Notes: generated by a model not told the origin, from the sequence alone. 64,000 nt of DNA from Cervus elaphus (GCF_910594005.1 NC_057835.1:44726001-44790000), one strand, 5' to 3'. Counted from the first letter of the stretch, positions 35,790 through 47,620 are shown. A program made the numbers and translations.

Positions 35790-36715
35790 AATCACCAGCA
35801 GACATTTTATAGATTCATATCAAATTGTATTAAAACCCCGGACTCTCTTCTTATTTCCTTAAGACCTATCCATTTTTCAAAGTTCTATTAAAACTGTAAT
35901 TCTCTCTTTACTAGTCACTAGAATTCTCAGAGTGCACATCATACATCTTTGAATTGGCAGAATATAATAAGCAGATGTTTAATAAATATTTAACTGAACT
36001 ATTAAGGAAGAGAAGTTAAGATTTTTCCAGAGATCTAGAAAACCTCATTGCTAATCTGCCAAAGTATGCACAATGATCATCTTAGGAGATTTTAATTATC
36101 AGTCTTAAGGTTAATATTGCAGTAATGGTTACGTAGGATCTCCTAAGCATGGCAATCAGCAATTAACAAATGTGCCAAATATAAAATTCTAATTACCAGT
36201 GCTTATATACTCTGCTCTCTAACTGCCTTGCCATTTGCCTGAACTTTATGTACAGTTGTCCAACTATAGGGCCCATAGGATTTTATGAATAAGAGAATAT
36301 GAGGAGCCAAGTACTAGACTAAATATATTTAAAGATTCTGGTGAGCTGAAGTGAGATGGTCACAAATAAAACAAGATAGAGATTTACTGAAGAAAAGTGT
36401 CCAGCAAAACACTATAACCAAGTATGGTGGACCAAATTATTGTGCAGAATCACAAGGGGAGTACTTTATTCTGAGAGTACTGCTGTAAACACTGTCTAGT
36501 CAAACAACAATAAGCAAGACATTAGGTAAGCTACGTGTGCTTGTATTGGTAGCACATGAACCAAGAATGATAAGGAGTCATGAGTATTGCCAATATGGTA
36601 AAAAACTATAAGTCATATAATAAATTTTGCAATGTCACTCATGTATATTTACATCTTTATCCTAAAATTTAAAAATGACATTTCAGGTTTTGTATATAAA
36701 TACAGTAAAGTACAT
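35790..36715. other. Intron 2 stretch, nothing recognised
   Basis: No confident repeat or exon signature. Confidence 0.45.
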
Positions 36716-36719
36716 AAAC

Positions 36720-36850
36720 TCATTTATTCAGTCATTTTGAGGGGCCTACTCTATGCTAGGTAATATTCTATAGATCCTGGGAATACAGTCATTAATAAAA
36801 GTGGCATGAAGGTAATGAAAGTATATAATGCATTGCAGGGAGAGGATAGG
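36720..36850 (+). repeat. Ancient mammalian interspersed repeat, short copy
   Basis: cctactctatgctaggtaat then gatcctgggaatacagtcat, the start of the family at 26900-27890. Confidence 0.5.
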
Positions 36851-37039
36851 CTACTCTAATTCTAGCAAGGAGTGAATTTTATGCTCATCAATTCACCTTT
36901 CTGTTATTTTGGTTGGGTGGATTTTGTGGCTGGTAATTATTTTCTTCTTTTTTAAGAAAAGGCTCATGAGTGCTCTGCCCTGTTCATTTTGACAAGGATG
37001 CATAGTTTTCTACCTGTGCACTCTACACTTAAACAGTAT

Positions 37040-37167
37040 CTTTGTTGTCACTGTTGTTCAATCACTAAGTCATGTCTGACTCTTTGCAACCCCATGGACT
37101 GCAGCACTCCAGGCGTCCCTGTCCTTCACTATCTCCCAGAGTCTGTCCATTGAGTCAGTGATGCTAT
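37040..37167 (-). mobile_element. BovB LINE 3' end fragment
   Basis: Reverse end: tgttcaatcactaagtcatg, accccatggactgcagcact and tccattgagtcagtgatgct. Confidence 0.88.
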
Positions 37168-37362
37168 CTGTAGCTCAGATGGTAAAGAATCCATTTGCAA
37201 TACAAAAGACATGGGTTTGATCCCTGGGTTGAGAAGATCCCCTGGAGAAGGAAATGGTAACCCACTCCAGTATTCTTGCCTGGAGAATCCCATGGACAGA
37301 GGAGCCTGGCTTGCTCCATGGTTTACAAAGAGTTGGACGTGACTGAGTGACTAAGCACACAG
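37168..37362 (+). mobile_element. Bov-tA SINE next to an inverted BovB end
   Basis: tgtagctcagatggtaaaga through ggtttgatccctgggttgag to gttggacgtgactgagtgac. It shares the Bov-A end with the adjacent BovB in opposite orientation. Confidence 0.9.
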
Positions 37363-37544
37363 GTGAGTGTATCAAATTGAGTAAAAAAAATATCTTGGCT
37401 AGGTATAGGATTCTTCAAGTCACATTTTATTTCCTTCAGAATTTTGTAGCTATTATTCCATTAGCTTTTGCATTTAGATGTGTAAAATTTGAAGCCACTC
37501 TGATTCCCATCCCTCCCCTGGATGAGGTACCATTTATACTTAAA

Positions 37545-37645
37545 CTCTTTATTTTTTAATTTAAGTGTAATTGCTTTACAGAATTTTGTTGGTTTCTGCC
37601 AAATATAAACATGAATCAGCCATAGTGTACCTGAACTCTTGAATT
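37545..37645 (-). mobile_element. L1 3' end fragment, antisense
   Basis: ttaatttaagtgtaattgct, gttggtttctgccaaatata and acatgaatcagccatagtgt. Confidence 0.8.
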
Positions 37646-38384
37646 CTTCTTTTATCTTAAAGTTCAATCCCACTACCAAGATATAATGTACTGAAAATCA
37701 TTTTATATCAGTTTCTATTAGTGTATGAAATTCTATTTTTTTCAGTCACTTGGAGGAAAACTTTCCTCTATCATAGGTTACTTTACTTTTCCATTTGCAG
37801 TTTATCTTTTATAAGAACATTTATCCATAAATTGCTTTATTACTGTCTATGGTATTTCTATATGGTTGCCATGTTGTTTTCATCTGAAATTTACAGTAGC
37901 CAACTCTGTGCTGATATTTATTCAACTCCATATCTCATGATGCCCTCTTACCTACCAGAGAACACTGTCTTTTCTTAGCACTTCTAATTGGGAGAAGACA
38001 TGATATCACCTGTTTATCTGTTCTTACAAAGCCTGAGAACCCAGGGTGGATTTATAGGGGTTTGTGGAGATGGTAGTGTGACGGGAATGGAAGAGGGCAG
38101 AATTAAGGTCAGTTGTATTGGTGAGCAAGGACTGTGCTCCTTATTAACTATTTTTTGAGTCCACTGTGGGGTTTGATGATTTGCCTTTTTTAGTGAGAGA
38201 ACGGTCACTTGGTCTTCAAGATTTCTTTCCAATTCAGAGTGATGTGTTTTGCTTTTGATGGAGACCATAATGTTCAGGGGTCATTTGCCCACTTTACTTT
38301 GTCTTTCCCCAGCAGATATGTCCACTGCCTCTCTGCCACATGGAGTACTGAGATCTTTTTCAGAATTTTGTCCACTTTTGTGAC

Positions 38385-38770
38385 CATCTGTAGAAGTTTT
38401 CTATGGCTGCCATAACAAATGACCATAAACTGGATGGCTTAAGACAAGAGAAACATATTCTTTCACAGTTCTGGAAGCCGAAGTTCGAAATCAAAGTGTT
38501 GACGGAGTTCCATGCCTCTCTCCAAGCTTTTGGAGGCTGCTGGTGTTCCTTAGTTTGTAACTGCCTAACTTTGATTCCTACCTCTTTCTTACATGCCATT
38601 TTCCCCTTTGTCTCTTACTCCCTTTCTTCCCTTCCAAGGATGCTTTGGATTTAGGACCTACCTAGTCCATGGCTATCTCATCTAGAGAGTCTTAAATTAA
38701 TTATATACATCTGCACAGGCCTTTTTTTCGACATCAGGTCACATTCACAGGTCCTGGCTGTGCATAGCAC
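38385..38770. repeat. Ancient LTR (MaLR-like, family uncertain)
   Basis: tctatggctgccataacaaa, ctggatggcttaagacaaga, tttcacagttctggaagccg and caggtcacattcacaggtcc, in the order typical of an old mammalian LTR read in reverse. The overlapping 79-83 codon frames are translations of it. Confidence 0.65.
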
Positions 38771-39079
38771 GTGGGGTGCCACCACTAAATTCACAAAACC
38801 ATCAATATTATTGTTTGGGGGAGGGGCTGTTGTTTTAGAAGATTTATTCATCATGTGGGTCCTTGAAAGTTTTTTTCTCATTTGCAGGCTGCCAGCTTTT
38901 AATGACTTTTTTGCATAAAGAACTGCCTTTTACTTAGTTTAATTCTCTATTTTATACTTTTGTAAGGTTTTAGGCACCCGGTTTTAGCTCGTTTTAATGT
39001 GCTTCCATCTGTCATCTTACCCTACTAGTATGTTTTAATTTATGGATAACAGCAATACAGATACCTTTAGACTGTATTG

Positions 39080-39287
39080 TGGGGCTTCCCATGTGGCGCT
39101 AGTGGTAAAGAACTCACCTGCCAGTGCAGGAAATGTAAGAGACGTGGGTTCAGTTCTTAAGTCAGGAAGATCCCCTGAAGGCACAGCAATCCACTCCAGT
39201 ATTCTTGCCTGGGAAATCGCATGGACAGAGGAGCCTGGCGGGCTGCAGTCCATAGAGTCGCACACAACTGAAGCGACTTATCATGTG
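39080..39287 (+). mobile_element. Bov-tA SINE
   Basis: ggggcttcccatgtggcgct through gtgggttcagttcttaagtc to gcacacaactgaagcgactt. Confidence 0.9.
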
Positions 39288-39365
39288 TAATTATTAAAAT
39301 TATGGTAAAGTCCACTTTGAAGTTCGGAATCTATGTTATGTCATTTCTTTGCTGTCGTGAGATCA

Positions 39366-39402
39366 TTGTTCAGTCGCTTAGTTGTGTGCTATTCTTTGCG
39401 TA
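39366..39402 (-). mobile_element. Bov-A/BovB end, tiny fragment
   Basis: tgttcagtcgcttagttgtg then attctttgcg. Confidence 0.6.
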
Positions 39403-39595
39403 ATGAGATCGCAGTAGTTTTAAAAAGAGTGTGATATGCCATCAAAATAGGTATGACACACTCCAGCAGATAGACAGCACTCATGATCTCCTATCTTTTC
39501 CATTTTTCCAGTTAATGTAGTTTTATCTCTACCTGCTAAATTTCTAGAAACCTCTTTTCAGTCTACTGAATTGTCTGAGAATACAGTTTATTCAG

Positions 39596-39800
39596 GCTTC
39601 CCTGGTGGCTCAGCCAGTAAAGAATCCGCCTGCAATGTAGGAGACAGGTTCGATCCCTGGATTGAAAAGATCTCCTAGAGAAGGGAATGGCTACCCACTC
39701 TAGTTTTCTTGCCTGAAGAATTCCATAGAGGACCTTGGTGGGCTACAGTCCTTGGGATTGCAGAGTCAGACACGACTGAGTGAGTAACACACACACACAG
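39596..39800 (+). mobile_element. Bov-tA SINE with target duplication
   Basis: Sense copy flanked by agtttattcag at 39585-39595 and 39801-39811; CA-repeat tail before the second duplication. Confidence 0.95.
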
Positions 39801-40454
39801 AGTTTATTCAGTGTGAACAAACTAGGTTTCTTTTCAAATGCCATATAGAGAAAAAAAACCAGGGTTATCTGAACCATCTACAGATTTTGGTCCGTGCATT
39901 TTTTCCTGTTTGTTTTTATTTCTGTTGCAGCTCAGAGGTATCAACAGAGAAAACCAGTGCAACATAGTCTGATGTTCTTGCTAGTCTGGATATTTGTATA
40001 AGCTCTAGTTGTCAAGCCTGGGTCCCAAGTTTGTAAATATCTAATGCATATTTATATGCCCAGCATTATCTCCAAAGAGATCTGTGATGTCAGGGTACTC
40101 GGATCTGCAAGTGATGCCAATCCATACATTCTTTTCCAAAGTAAACTTTCCCCAACAAACATCTTGAACCTGATGTTGAGCCCAGGTGACCAGTTAGTAC
40201 TCCTTTTTCTTCTGATGAATTCATCCTGTCAGTGGATATCAGTCAAGAAAAACCTCACTCTTTGATAAAGAATATCATGAAACCTTAAAAAAATAAGAGG
40301 TTGGGTTCTTAATCTTATTCTTCCCAGGAAACTATCTATGGAAATGTAATTGTTTCCTCTTTAGCAACCAGTCATGCATGAAAATACACATTGGATTTCT
40401 AGAATTTATGTCACCATAAAATAAGTATTACTAGCCTTATTTTTAGTTATTTTA

Positions 40455-40657
40455 TTTTGCATCTTTTGTAAAAATAAACTTCACTGTTTTAAAAAATTGT
40501 TGTTGACTTATAATGTTGTGTAAGTTTCTGGTGTACAGTGAAGTCATTAATATATATCTATATTTTTTCATATTCTTTTCCATTATGGTTTATTACAGGA
40601 TATTCAATATAGTTCCATGTGCTATAGGACCTTGTTGTTTATCTAAAAATAAACATT
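40455..40657 (-). mobile_element. L1 3' end, antisense
   Basis: tgttgacttataatgttgtg, ttctggtgtacagtgaagtc, agttccatgtgctataggac. Confidence 0.85.
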
Positions 40658-40659
40658 CC

Positions 40660-41250
40660 TTTTAAAAACAGTTTCAGGTTTTCAAGTAAACTAGAAAAAA
40701 AGGACAAAGTTCACATATATCCCTTCCTCTTGATCCAGTTTCCTTTATTATTGATGTCTTGCATTAGTGGCAGCTTTGTTACAGCTCATGAATCAATATT
40801 GTTACATTATTATTGACTTAAGTTCATCATTTCCACTTGGGTTCACTCTTGTATGATAAAGTTCTATGGGCCAAAACCCAAAACACAGAAGTGTATGTGA
40901 TATATCTACCATTGAAATATCATATTGAAGTTTCTCTGTTCTAAAACTATCCTGTGCACCATCTATTCCTTCTTCTCTCCCTCCCTCCCCGATCCCTGTC
41001 TTTTTATTATCTCCATAGTTTCGTCATTTCTAGAATGTCATATAGTTGGAATCACTAGTATGTAGTCCTTTAACATTGGATTTTTTTTTTGCACAATATT
41101 CCTTTGAAATTCCTTCCTATCCTTTTGTGGCTTCATAGTTCATTTCTTTTTATCACTGATTATATTCCACTGAATGAATATACCACATTTGTTTATCCAT
41201 TTACCTGTTAAAGGACACCTTGGTTGGCTCATTTTTGGCACTATGAATAA
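40660..41250 (-). mobile_element. Older L1 3' UTR, antisense
   Basis: ttgatgtcttgcattagtgg, atgaatcaatattgttacat, gttggaatcactagtatgta and ttatccatttacctgttaaa, in L1M order. Confidence 0.78.
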
Positions 41251-42480
41251 ATAAAACCTCTTGAACTTTAGCATGACAGTTGGAAGGATTGATATCTTAA
41301 CAATAGTAAGTCTTCCTACTGATAAATATGGAATATCTCTCTATCTAATTCTTTTTTATTTCTTTCATCAGAGTTTTATTGTTTTTCATATATATATATA
41401 CAAGTATATATGTATATATATATATACAGTACCTATTTCATTATTGTACTTATTTTTACCTGATTACTTCATTTTCATGCTAATGTAGGTGGTGGTGTGT
41501 TTTTAATTTCAAATGCCAGTTGTTCACTACTGGTATATAAAAAGCAATAGATTTTTGTAATTACCCTTGTACCTTGTAACCTTACCTTTCATATAATTGC
41601 TTAATAGTTTCATGAGTTCTTTTGTTGATTCCTGTGAATTTTTTATTAATACAGTCATGTCATCTAGAAACAAAACTCCTTTTTTCCTTCTGTATTTATG
41701 TTACTTTTTTCTCTTTTTATTGGATTAGGTAGATTTCTCAAATGATGTTGAATAGGAGAGGTGAACATTAACTGGTTCTTAGACTTGAAATAAAGCATAT
41801 AGTTTCTAACAAATAAGCGTGGTGTTAGCTGTAGGATTTTTGTAAATAAACTTTATTTGTTGTATAAATTCCTCTCTATTCCTAGTTTGCTGAAAGTATT
41901 TATAATGAATCCCTGTTAGATTTTGTGAAATCCTTTTTCTGTATTTATTGTTATGATTTTTTTTAGCCTATTGATGTTATTGATGAAAATTAATTGATTT
42001 TCAAATATTAAACCAATCTTACATACATAGTTGAAATACATTCCAATTAATCATGTTGCATAATTAATGCATTGTTGAAGTTAATTTGCTAAAATTTTGT
42101 TGAGGTTTTTTCCCCACCTATGTTCACAGAAATATTCATCTGGAGCTTTGCTATCATGTTATGCCATCATCAGGTTTGGTTTTAGGGTGATGCTGGCCAC
42201 ATAGAATGAGTTAGTACAGTCTCTCTATTTCTAATTTTGCAAGACTTTGTACAGAACTCACATACTTTCTTCCTTAAATATGTGGTAGAATTCACCAGTG
42301 AAACCATCTGGACCTGGAATTTTGTTTGGAAAGTTGTTAATTGTTGATTCAATTACTTTCATAGAGAAAATAGACCTATCCATATCATCTATTTCTTCAT
42401 GTGTGAGTTTTAGTTACTTATGTCTTTTAAGGTTCATTCATTTAAATTATCAAATTTGTGGACATAAAATTGTTCATATT
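41251..42480 (-). mobile_element. L1 ORF2, antisense
   Basis: Reverse-strand RT-region remnants recognised by the typical T-rich complement: agcatgacagttggaaggat, ttaggtagatttctcaaatg, agggtgatgctggccacata, aaaccatctggacctggaat. A (TA)n tract lies within it at about 41390-41427. Confidence 0.82.
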
Positions 42481-42525
42481 TGTATTAGGCAAGATTCTCC
42501 AGAAAAAGAGAACCAATAGGGGGTG

Positions 42526-42760
42526 TATATATATATATAATATATATGTATATATATACACATATGTTATTATATGTATTATACATATATTACACATATA
42601 TTTATACATATATGTATATATACTTATATGTGATATTTAAATATATATTTGTATATGCATATATAAGTGTGTATGTATATATATACACACACATATATAA
42701 ATATGTATATATTATATATATACAATATATAGATATACATATATATACATATATATATAA
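42526..42760. repeat. (TA)n-rich low-complexity tract, about 235 bp
   Basis: Mostly tatata/catata. The 60-110 codon frames across it (runs of Tyr, Ile, His) are translations of the tract. Confidence 0.92.
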
Positions 42761-42944
42761 CAAAGTAAAGGGCTCATGTGATTATGGGAACTGGGAAATT
42801 CAAAATCTGCAGGACAGGTCAGTAGGCTGGTGGTCTAGGGAAGCTGATGTTTCAGTCTTGAATCTGAAGGCAGCCTGAAAGCAGAATTCCTTCTTACATG
42901 GAGAACACGGTTTTTACCCTTACAGCTTTCAAGAGACTGAATGA

Positions 42945-43546
42945 TGTCTTACTCTGCTCAGGTTGCTATATTAAAATACCACAGAATAGGTGGCTTAAAC
43001 AACAGATATTTATTTCTCACAGTTCTGGAGGCTGGAGCATCTTAAGATCAAGGTGCCAGTAAATTTGGTTCCTGGTGAGAAGAACCCTTCTGGCTTTCAG
43101 AGGACGATCTTCTCACTGTGTCCTCACACACTGGAGAGAGAAAGCTCTGGTGTTTCTTTTCTTGTGTGTGTGCTCAATAGTTCAGTCATGCCTGACTCTT
43201 CTGCAACCCCACAGACTGTAGTCCCCCAGGCTTCTTTGTCCATGGGAGTCTCCCAGGAAAGAATACTTCAGTGGGTTGCCATTTCCTTCTCCAGGGGGAT
43301 CTTCCTGACTCATGGATTGAACCCGCGTCTCTTGTGTCTCCTGCACTGGCAGGCGGATTCTTAGCACTGCGCCACCTGAGAATACCGCTGCTGCTTCTTA
43401 TAAGGGAACTAATCCCATCATGAGTAGCCTACTCTCATGACCTCATGTAAATTACCTCCTGAAGTCCCCACCTAGTACCATCACAGTTTAGTTTAGGGCT
43501 TCAATATATGAATTTTGGGAATAATATAGGCATTCAGTCCATAACA
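42945..43546 (-). mobile_element. MaLR (MST/MLT1-type) solo LTR, split by a SINE
   Basis: Begins tgtcttactctgctcaggtt, continues aataggtggcttaaacaaca and ctcacagttctggaggctgg, and ends ggcattcagtccataaca. A perfect 5-bp target duplication aatga flanks it at 42940-42944 and 43547-43551. The gag/pol interior is absent. Confidence 0.85.
43162..43388 (-). mobile_element. Bov-tA SINE inside the MaLR LTR
   Basis: gttcagtcatgcctgactct through tggattgaacccgcgtctct to the degraded head end gccacctgagaatacc. Confidence 0.9.
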
Positions 43547-43716
43547 AATGAGATCATCTGCACCATGAAGGTAACTTAACCTATTTTCTTCACAGTCTAT
43601 TGATTTAAATGTTAATATCATCTAAACTATATCTTCACAGCAAAATCTGGACTGCTGTTTGATCAAGCAGCTGGGTACCAGAGCCTAGCCAATTTGACCC
43701 ATAAAATTAATCAGCA

Positions 43717-43980
43717 TAGTAATGTTCCTTTATTATTCTTTTAATATCTATGGAATTAGTAGTAATGATCCCTCTTATTTCTAACATTAGTGATTTGCAT
43801 CTTCTTTCTTATTTTTGTAGTTAGCCTGACTAGAGAGTGACTTACTAATTTTATTCATCATTTCAAAGAGCCAGATATCAGTTTCATTGGTTTTTTCTCT
43901 ATTAATTTTTTGTTTTCAACTTTTTCTCTAAATTTTGTTAATTCTTTTCTTCTGATTAATTTATTTTTTTAAATAAAAAT
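43717..43980 (-). mobile_element. L1 ORF2, antisense (resumes after the LTR nest)
   Basis: gttcctttattattctttta, agtgatttgcatcttctttc and ccagatatcagtttcattgg continue the ORF2 complement interrupted at 42480. Confidence 0.8.
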
Positions 43981-44044
43981 AAATTTTTGGAGTGTAGTTG
44001 ATTTACAGTGTTGTGTTAGTTTCAGGTATACAGCAAAGTGAATC

Positions 44045-44082
<38 letters not shown>

Positions 44083-44153
44083 TGCTCTTTTTTAAATACT
44101 CTTTTCTCATATAGGCCATTACAGAGTATTGAGTAGAGTTCCCTGTGCTATAC

Positions 44154-44438
44154 TGGAGAAGGCACTGGCACCCCACTCCAGTCCTCTTGCCTGGAAAATC
44201 CCATGGACAGAGGAGCCTGGTAGGCTGCAGTCCATGGGGTCGCTAAGAGTTGGACAGGACTGAGTGATTTCACTTTCACTTTTCACCCTCATTCATTGGA
44301 GAAGGAAATGGCAACCCCTCCAGTGTTCTTGCCTGGAGACTCCCAGGGCCGGGGGGGGGGGGGGGGTTGGGGTCTGGTGGCTGCCGTCTATGGGGTCGCA
44401 CAGAGTCGGACACGACTGAAGCGACTTAGCAGCAGCAG
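44154..44438 (+). mobile_element. Bov-A2 SINE (Bov-A dimer) with target duplication
   Basis: Two Bov-A units, 44154-44285 and 44298-44438, joined by the tttcactttcacttttcacc linker and ending gcgacttagcagcagcag. The 13-bp repeat ccctgtgctatac flanks it at 44141-44153 and 44439-44451. A run of 16 G lies in unit two at about 44351-44366. Confidence 0.96.
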
Positions 44439-44461
44439 CCCTGTGCTATACAGCAGGTCCT

Positions 44462-44752
44462 GGGTGTTCATTGGAAGGACTGATGCCGAAGCTGAAACTC
44501 CAATACTTTGGCCACCACATGTGAAGAGTTGACTCATTGGAAAAGACCCTGATGCTGGGAGGGATTGGGGGCAGGAGGAGAAGGGGGACGACAGAGGATG
44601 AGATGGCTGGATGGCATCACCGACTCGATGGACATGAGTTTGAGTAAACTCCGGGAGTTGGTGATGGACAGGGAGGCCTGGCGTGCTGCGATTCATGGGG
44701 TCGCAAAGAGTCGGACACGACTGAGCGACTGAACTGAACTGAACTGAGTGAG
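44462..44752 (+). mobile_element. BovB LINE 3' end
   Basis: gtgttcattggaaggactga through cgactcgatggacatgagtt to gcgactgaactgaactgaac. Near-consensus, so probably young. Confidence 0.94.
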
Positions 44753-44934
44753 TATATTTCAGTCCCAATCTCTCAGTTTATCTCCCACCCCATCTCCTGA
44801 TAGCCATAGTTTGTTTTCTGCATCCATGGCTCTATTTCTGTTTTGTAAATGAGTTCACTTGTACCCTTTTTTAAAATCCCACCTATGTGATATCATATGC
44901 TATCTGTGTGTGTTCTCTCTTTTCTGTTTCCTAA

Positions 44935-45815
44935 TATGAAAGCTTAGAGGATTATCTCCTATCTTTCTTCTTTCTATGTTAGCATTCAGTGCTCTAGGCA
45001 TTGTTTTACTGTGTCCCACGCATTTCATTAATCTGTATTTTCTTTTCATTAAGATCAAAATATTTTAAAATTTCTCTTGAGATCTCTTCTTTGATTCATG
45101 TGTTATCTAAAAGTATATTTCTTAATCTCTGAATACTTGGGGACTTTCCATCTCTGTTTCTGTTATTTATTTTCAGTTTAATTACATTTTGGTTTGAGAG
45201 CATAGTTTCCATCATTTCTATTTTTTAAAAACTTAAGGTATATTTTTTGACTCAAAATGTCTTCAACCCTATTGAAAATCCCATGTTAGCTTCCATTTAA
45301 TGTGTATTGTGTTGTTGTTGAATGAATTATTAATATTTTACAAACATCAATTAGGTCTGGTTAATTTATTGTGCTTTTAGTTCAATTACATTCTTACTGA
45401 CTTTCTGCCTGCTGAATCTGTCAGTTAGTGCTAGAGAGGTGTTGAAATCTCTAGTTATAATGGTGGATTTTCTATTTCTTCTTGCATTTTATCAGTTTTT
45501 GCTCTCAAGATTTCAATGCAGCTGTTAGGCACAATCACATTAAGAATCAATATGTTATCTTGGAGAACTGTCACCTTTATTATTATGTAATGCCTTGTTT
45601 ATTCCTGAGAATCTTCCTTCCTCTGAAATCTGCTTTGTTTGAAATGAATATAGCTGCTTCAGCTTTCTTTTGATTAGTGTTGACATATCATTCTCCATCT
45701 TTTCACTTTTAATCTGTATCTTTACCCATTTAAAGTAGGTTTCTTGTAGACAATATATAGTTGGGTCTCATTTTTTTTTTTTCTATCCACTCAGAGAGTC
45801 TTTTAATTGATGTAT
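44935..45815 (-). mobile_element. L1 ORF2, antisense (further part of the old copy)
   Basis: ttactgtgtcccacgcattt, cttggggactttccatctct, tttggtttgagagcatagtt, gaatatagctgcttcagctt and aaagtaggtttcttgtagac. Confidence 0.8.
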
Positions 45816-46278
45816 TTTATTTTACTTTTATTTTATATTGGAGTATAGTTGATTAACAATGTTGTGTTAGTTTCCCATGTACAGCAAAGTAATTCAGTTA
45901 TACATATACATGTATTGACACTTCCCTATTGCTCAGCTGGTAAAGAATCTCCCTGCAATGCAGGAAACCTGGGTTTGATTCCTGGGTCAGGAAGATCTCC
46001 TGGAGAAGGAAATGGCAGTATTCTTGCCTGGAGAATTCCATGGACAGAGGAGCCTGGTGGGCTATAGTCCATGGGGTCACAGAGTTAGACACAACTAAAT
46101 GACTAACATACACACACATACACACGTATCTATAGTTTTTCAAATTCTCTTCCCATTTAGGTTGTTACATGGTATTGAGCAGGGTTCCCTGTGCTATGCT
46201 GTAGGTCCTTGCTGGTTATTCATTTTAAATATAGCAGTATATACATGTCGATCCCAAACTTCTAACTGTCCCTCCCTA
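45816..46278 (-). mobile_element. Younger L1 3' end, antisense, split by a SINE
   Basis: ttggagtatagttgattaac, gtacagcaaagtaattcagt, then after the SINE gggttccctgtgctatgctg and caaacttctaactgtccctc. Imperfect repeats attgatgtatttta near 45808 and attggtgtattttt near 46279 look like its target duplication. Confidence 0.85.
45918..46125 (+). mobile_element. Bov-tA SINE inside the L1 end
   Basis: acacttccctattgctcagc through gggtttgattcctgggtcag to a CA-rich tail. Confidence 0.9.
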
Positions 46279-46529
46279 ATTGGTGTATTTTTATTTCATC
46301 TTTACAACTTTAAAAAGTCATTAATAAAACAACAACAATAAAAAACTTACCTCTTAAAAGGTTACATTTTGTGTTAAATTGTAACAGATTCAGTCCTGTT
46401 GCTAAATTATATACACAGGAATTTTTGTTTATCTTCTAGAATAACTCAATTAATAAAGAACTACTTTAATTTTTATTTTATTCAATTTAAATAGCTTCTC
46501 TGTTAATTATAGTTATTTAAACATAATCT

Positions 46530-46751
46530 GGGCTTCCCAGGTGGTGCTAGTGGTAAAGAACCTGACTGCCAATGCAAGAGACACCAGATATGCGAGTTTG
46601 ACCCCTGGGTTGGAAGATACCCTGGAGAAGGGAATGGCAACCCACTCCAGTATTCTTGCCTGGGAAATCCCATGGACAGAGGAGCCTGGTGGGCTACAGT
46701 CCATGGGGTTGCAGAGAGTCACACACAACTGAAACAATTTAGCATGCAAGC
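46530..46751 (+). mobile_element. Bov-tA SINE with target duplication
   Basis: Sense copy flanked by aaacataatct at 46519-46529 and 46752-46762. Confidence 0.95.
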
Positions 46752-46819
46752 AAACATAATCTATTTGGAAATATTTATAAAGTAATATTTGACTAGAATT
46801 TGATCTTTTATTTTCTTAG

Positions 46820-47620
46820 CAAACCAATCAATTGTAGGATAGGTATTAGGGGAGCGAGACTTTAAAGAATTAAGGTTTTTGAAAAGGAGAGAGAGATTTG
46901 AATTTTGGAAAGATAACTCAAGTGGCAGTGAAGAAGATGGATGTACGCAAAAGGTGGTGAGACGAGCCAGGGGCCTCCCCGAATGCTATAGAAGTAGTGT
47001 AAGGGAAGTTTGATGACTGCCTGAACTAAGACTGCTGTGCTTAGTCATTCAGTCCTGTCTGGCTCTTTGTGTCTCCATGGACTGTAGTTCCTTTGTCCTT
47101 GGGGACTCTCCAGGCCAGAATACTAGAGTGGGTTGCCATGCCCTTCTCCCGAGGATCTTACCAACCCAGGGATTGAACCCAGGTCTCCCGTATTGCAGAT
47201 GGATTCTTTACCATCTGAGCCACCAGGGAAGCCCTGAACTAAGACTAAGATAGTGGAAATCATAGAGTGACTGACTTGACTTTTACAGGGGTTAAGAAGA
47301 TATACTACTCTCTAGGATTTAGTGAAGGATGAGATGAAGGAGCAAAGGTCTTAAGAGTATTTCAGGCTTTGGTGACTAAATAATTGGGCACATGCTGTTC
47401 TCTAAGACAGAGAATGTAGAAGGAGGAGTAGGCTAAAAGTGATGATAATTAGCCTTCCATTGTGTCACAATACATCTGGGTGGAGATTTCTATGGTGTTT
47501 GAATTGAACGGTTCTAAAGTTCATGAGGTAGGTGTAGACTTAAGGGTAGATTTGAGAGTTATCTATGAAATTTAAATCTGTGAGGGCCCCTGGAATAGAG
47601 ACAGAGACAGTGTTAAAGAT
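46820..47620 (+). repeat. Ancient mammalian interspersed repeat, split by a SINE
   Basis: aactcaagtggcagtgaaga, then gaagatatactactctctag, catctgggtggagatttcta and tgagagttatctatgaaatt. Part of the same family as 26900-27890, downstream portion. Confidence 0.55.
47034..47233 (-). mobile_element. Bov-tA SINE with target duplication
   Basis: Reverse copy flanked by the 13-bp repeat ctgaactaagact at 47021-47033 and 47234-47246. Confidence 0.96.

Larger units (their letters stand above)
42481..43716. mobile_element. LTR-like element (TG...CA) inserted in L1, itself split
   Basis: Starts tgtattaggcaagattctcc with agaaccaataggg, a common old mammalian LTR-like start, and ends acccataaaattaatcagca. 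It contains a 235-bp TA-rich tract and the MaLR LTR at 42945-43546; L1 ORF2 resumes on the far side. Confidence 0.65.
43981..44930 (-). mobile_element. Younger L1 3' end inserted in L1, antisense
   Basis: gagtgtagttgatttacagt, ttcaggtatacagcaaagtg, an (AT)n run at 44048-44078, gagttccctgtgctatac, and after two insertions tagccatagtttgttttctg. Carries Bov-A2 and a BovB end. Confidence 0.82.

Noticed and set aside
38403..38654. Overlapping 79-83 codon ORFs on both strands
   Set aside because: They lie in an old MaLR-like LTR.
42546..42878. Tyr/Ile-rich ORFs
   Set aside because: Translations of a (TA)n tract.
44388..44768. 126-codon minus-strand ORF
   Set aside because: Runs through Bov-A2 and BovB sequence in reverse; a composition artefact.
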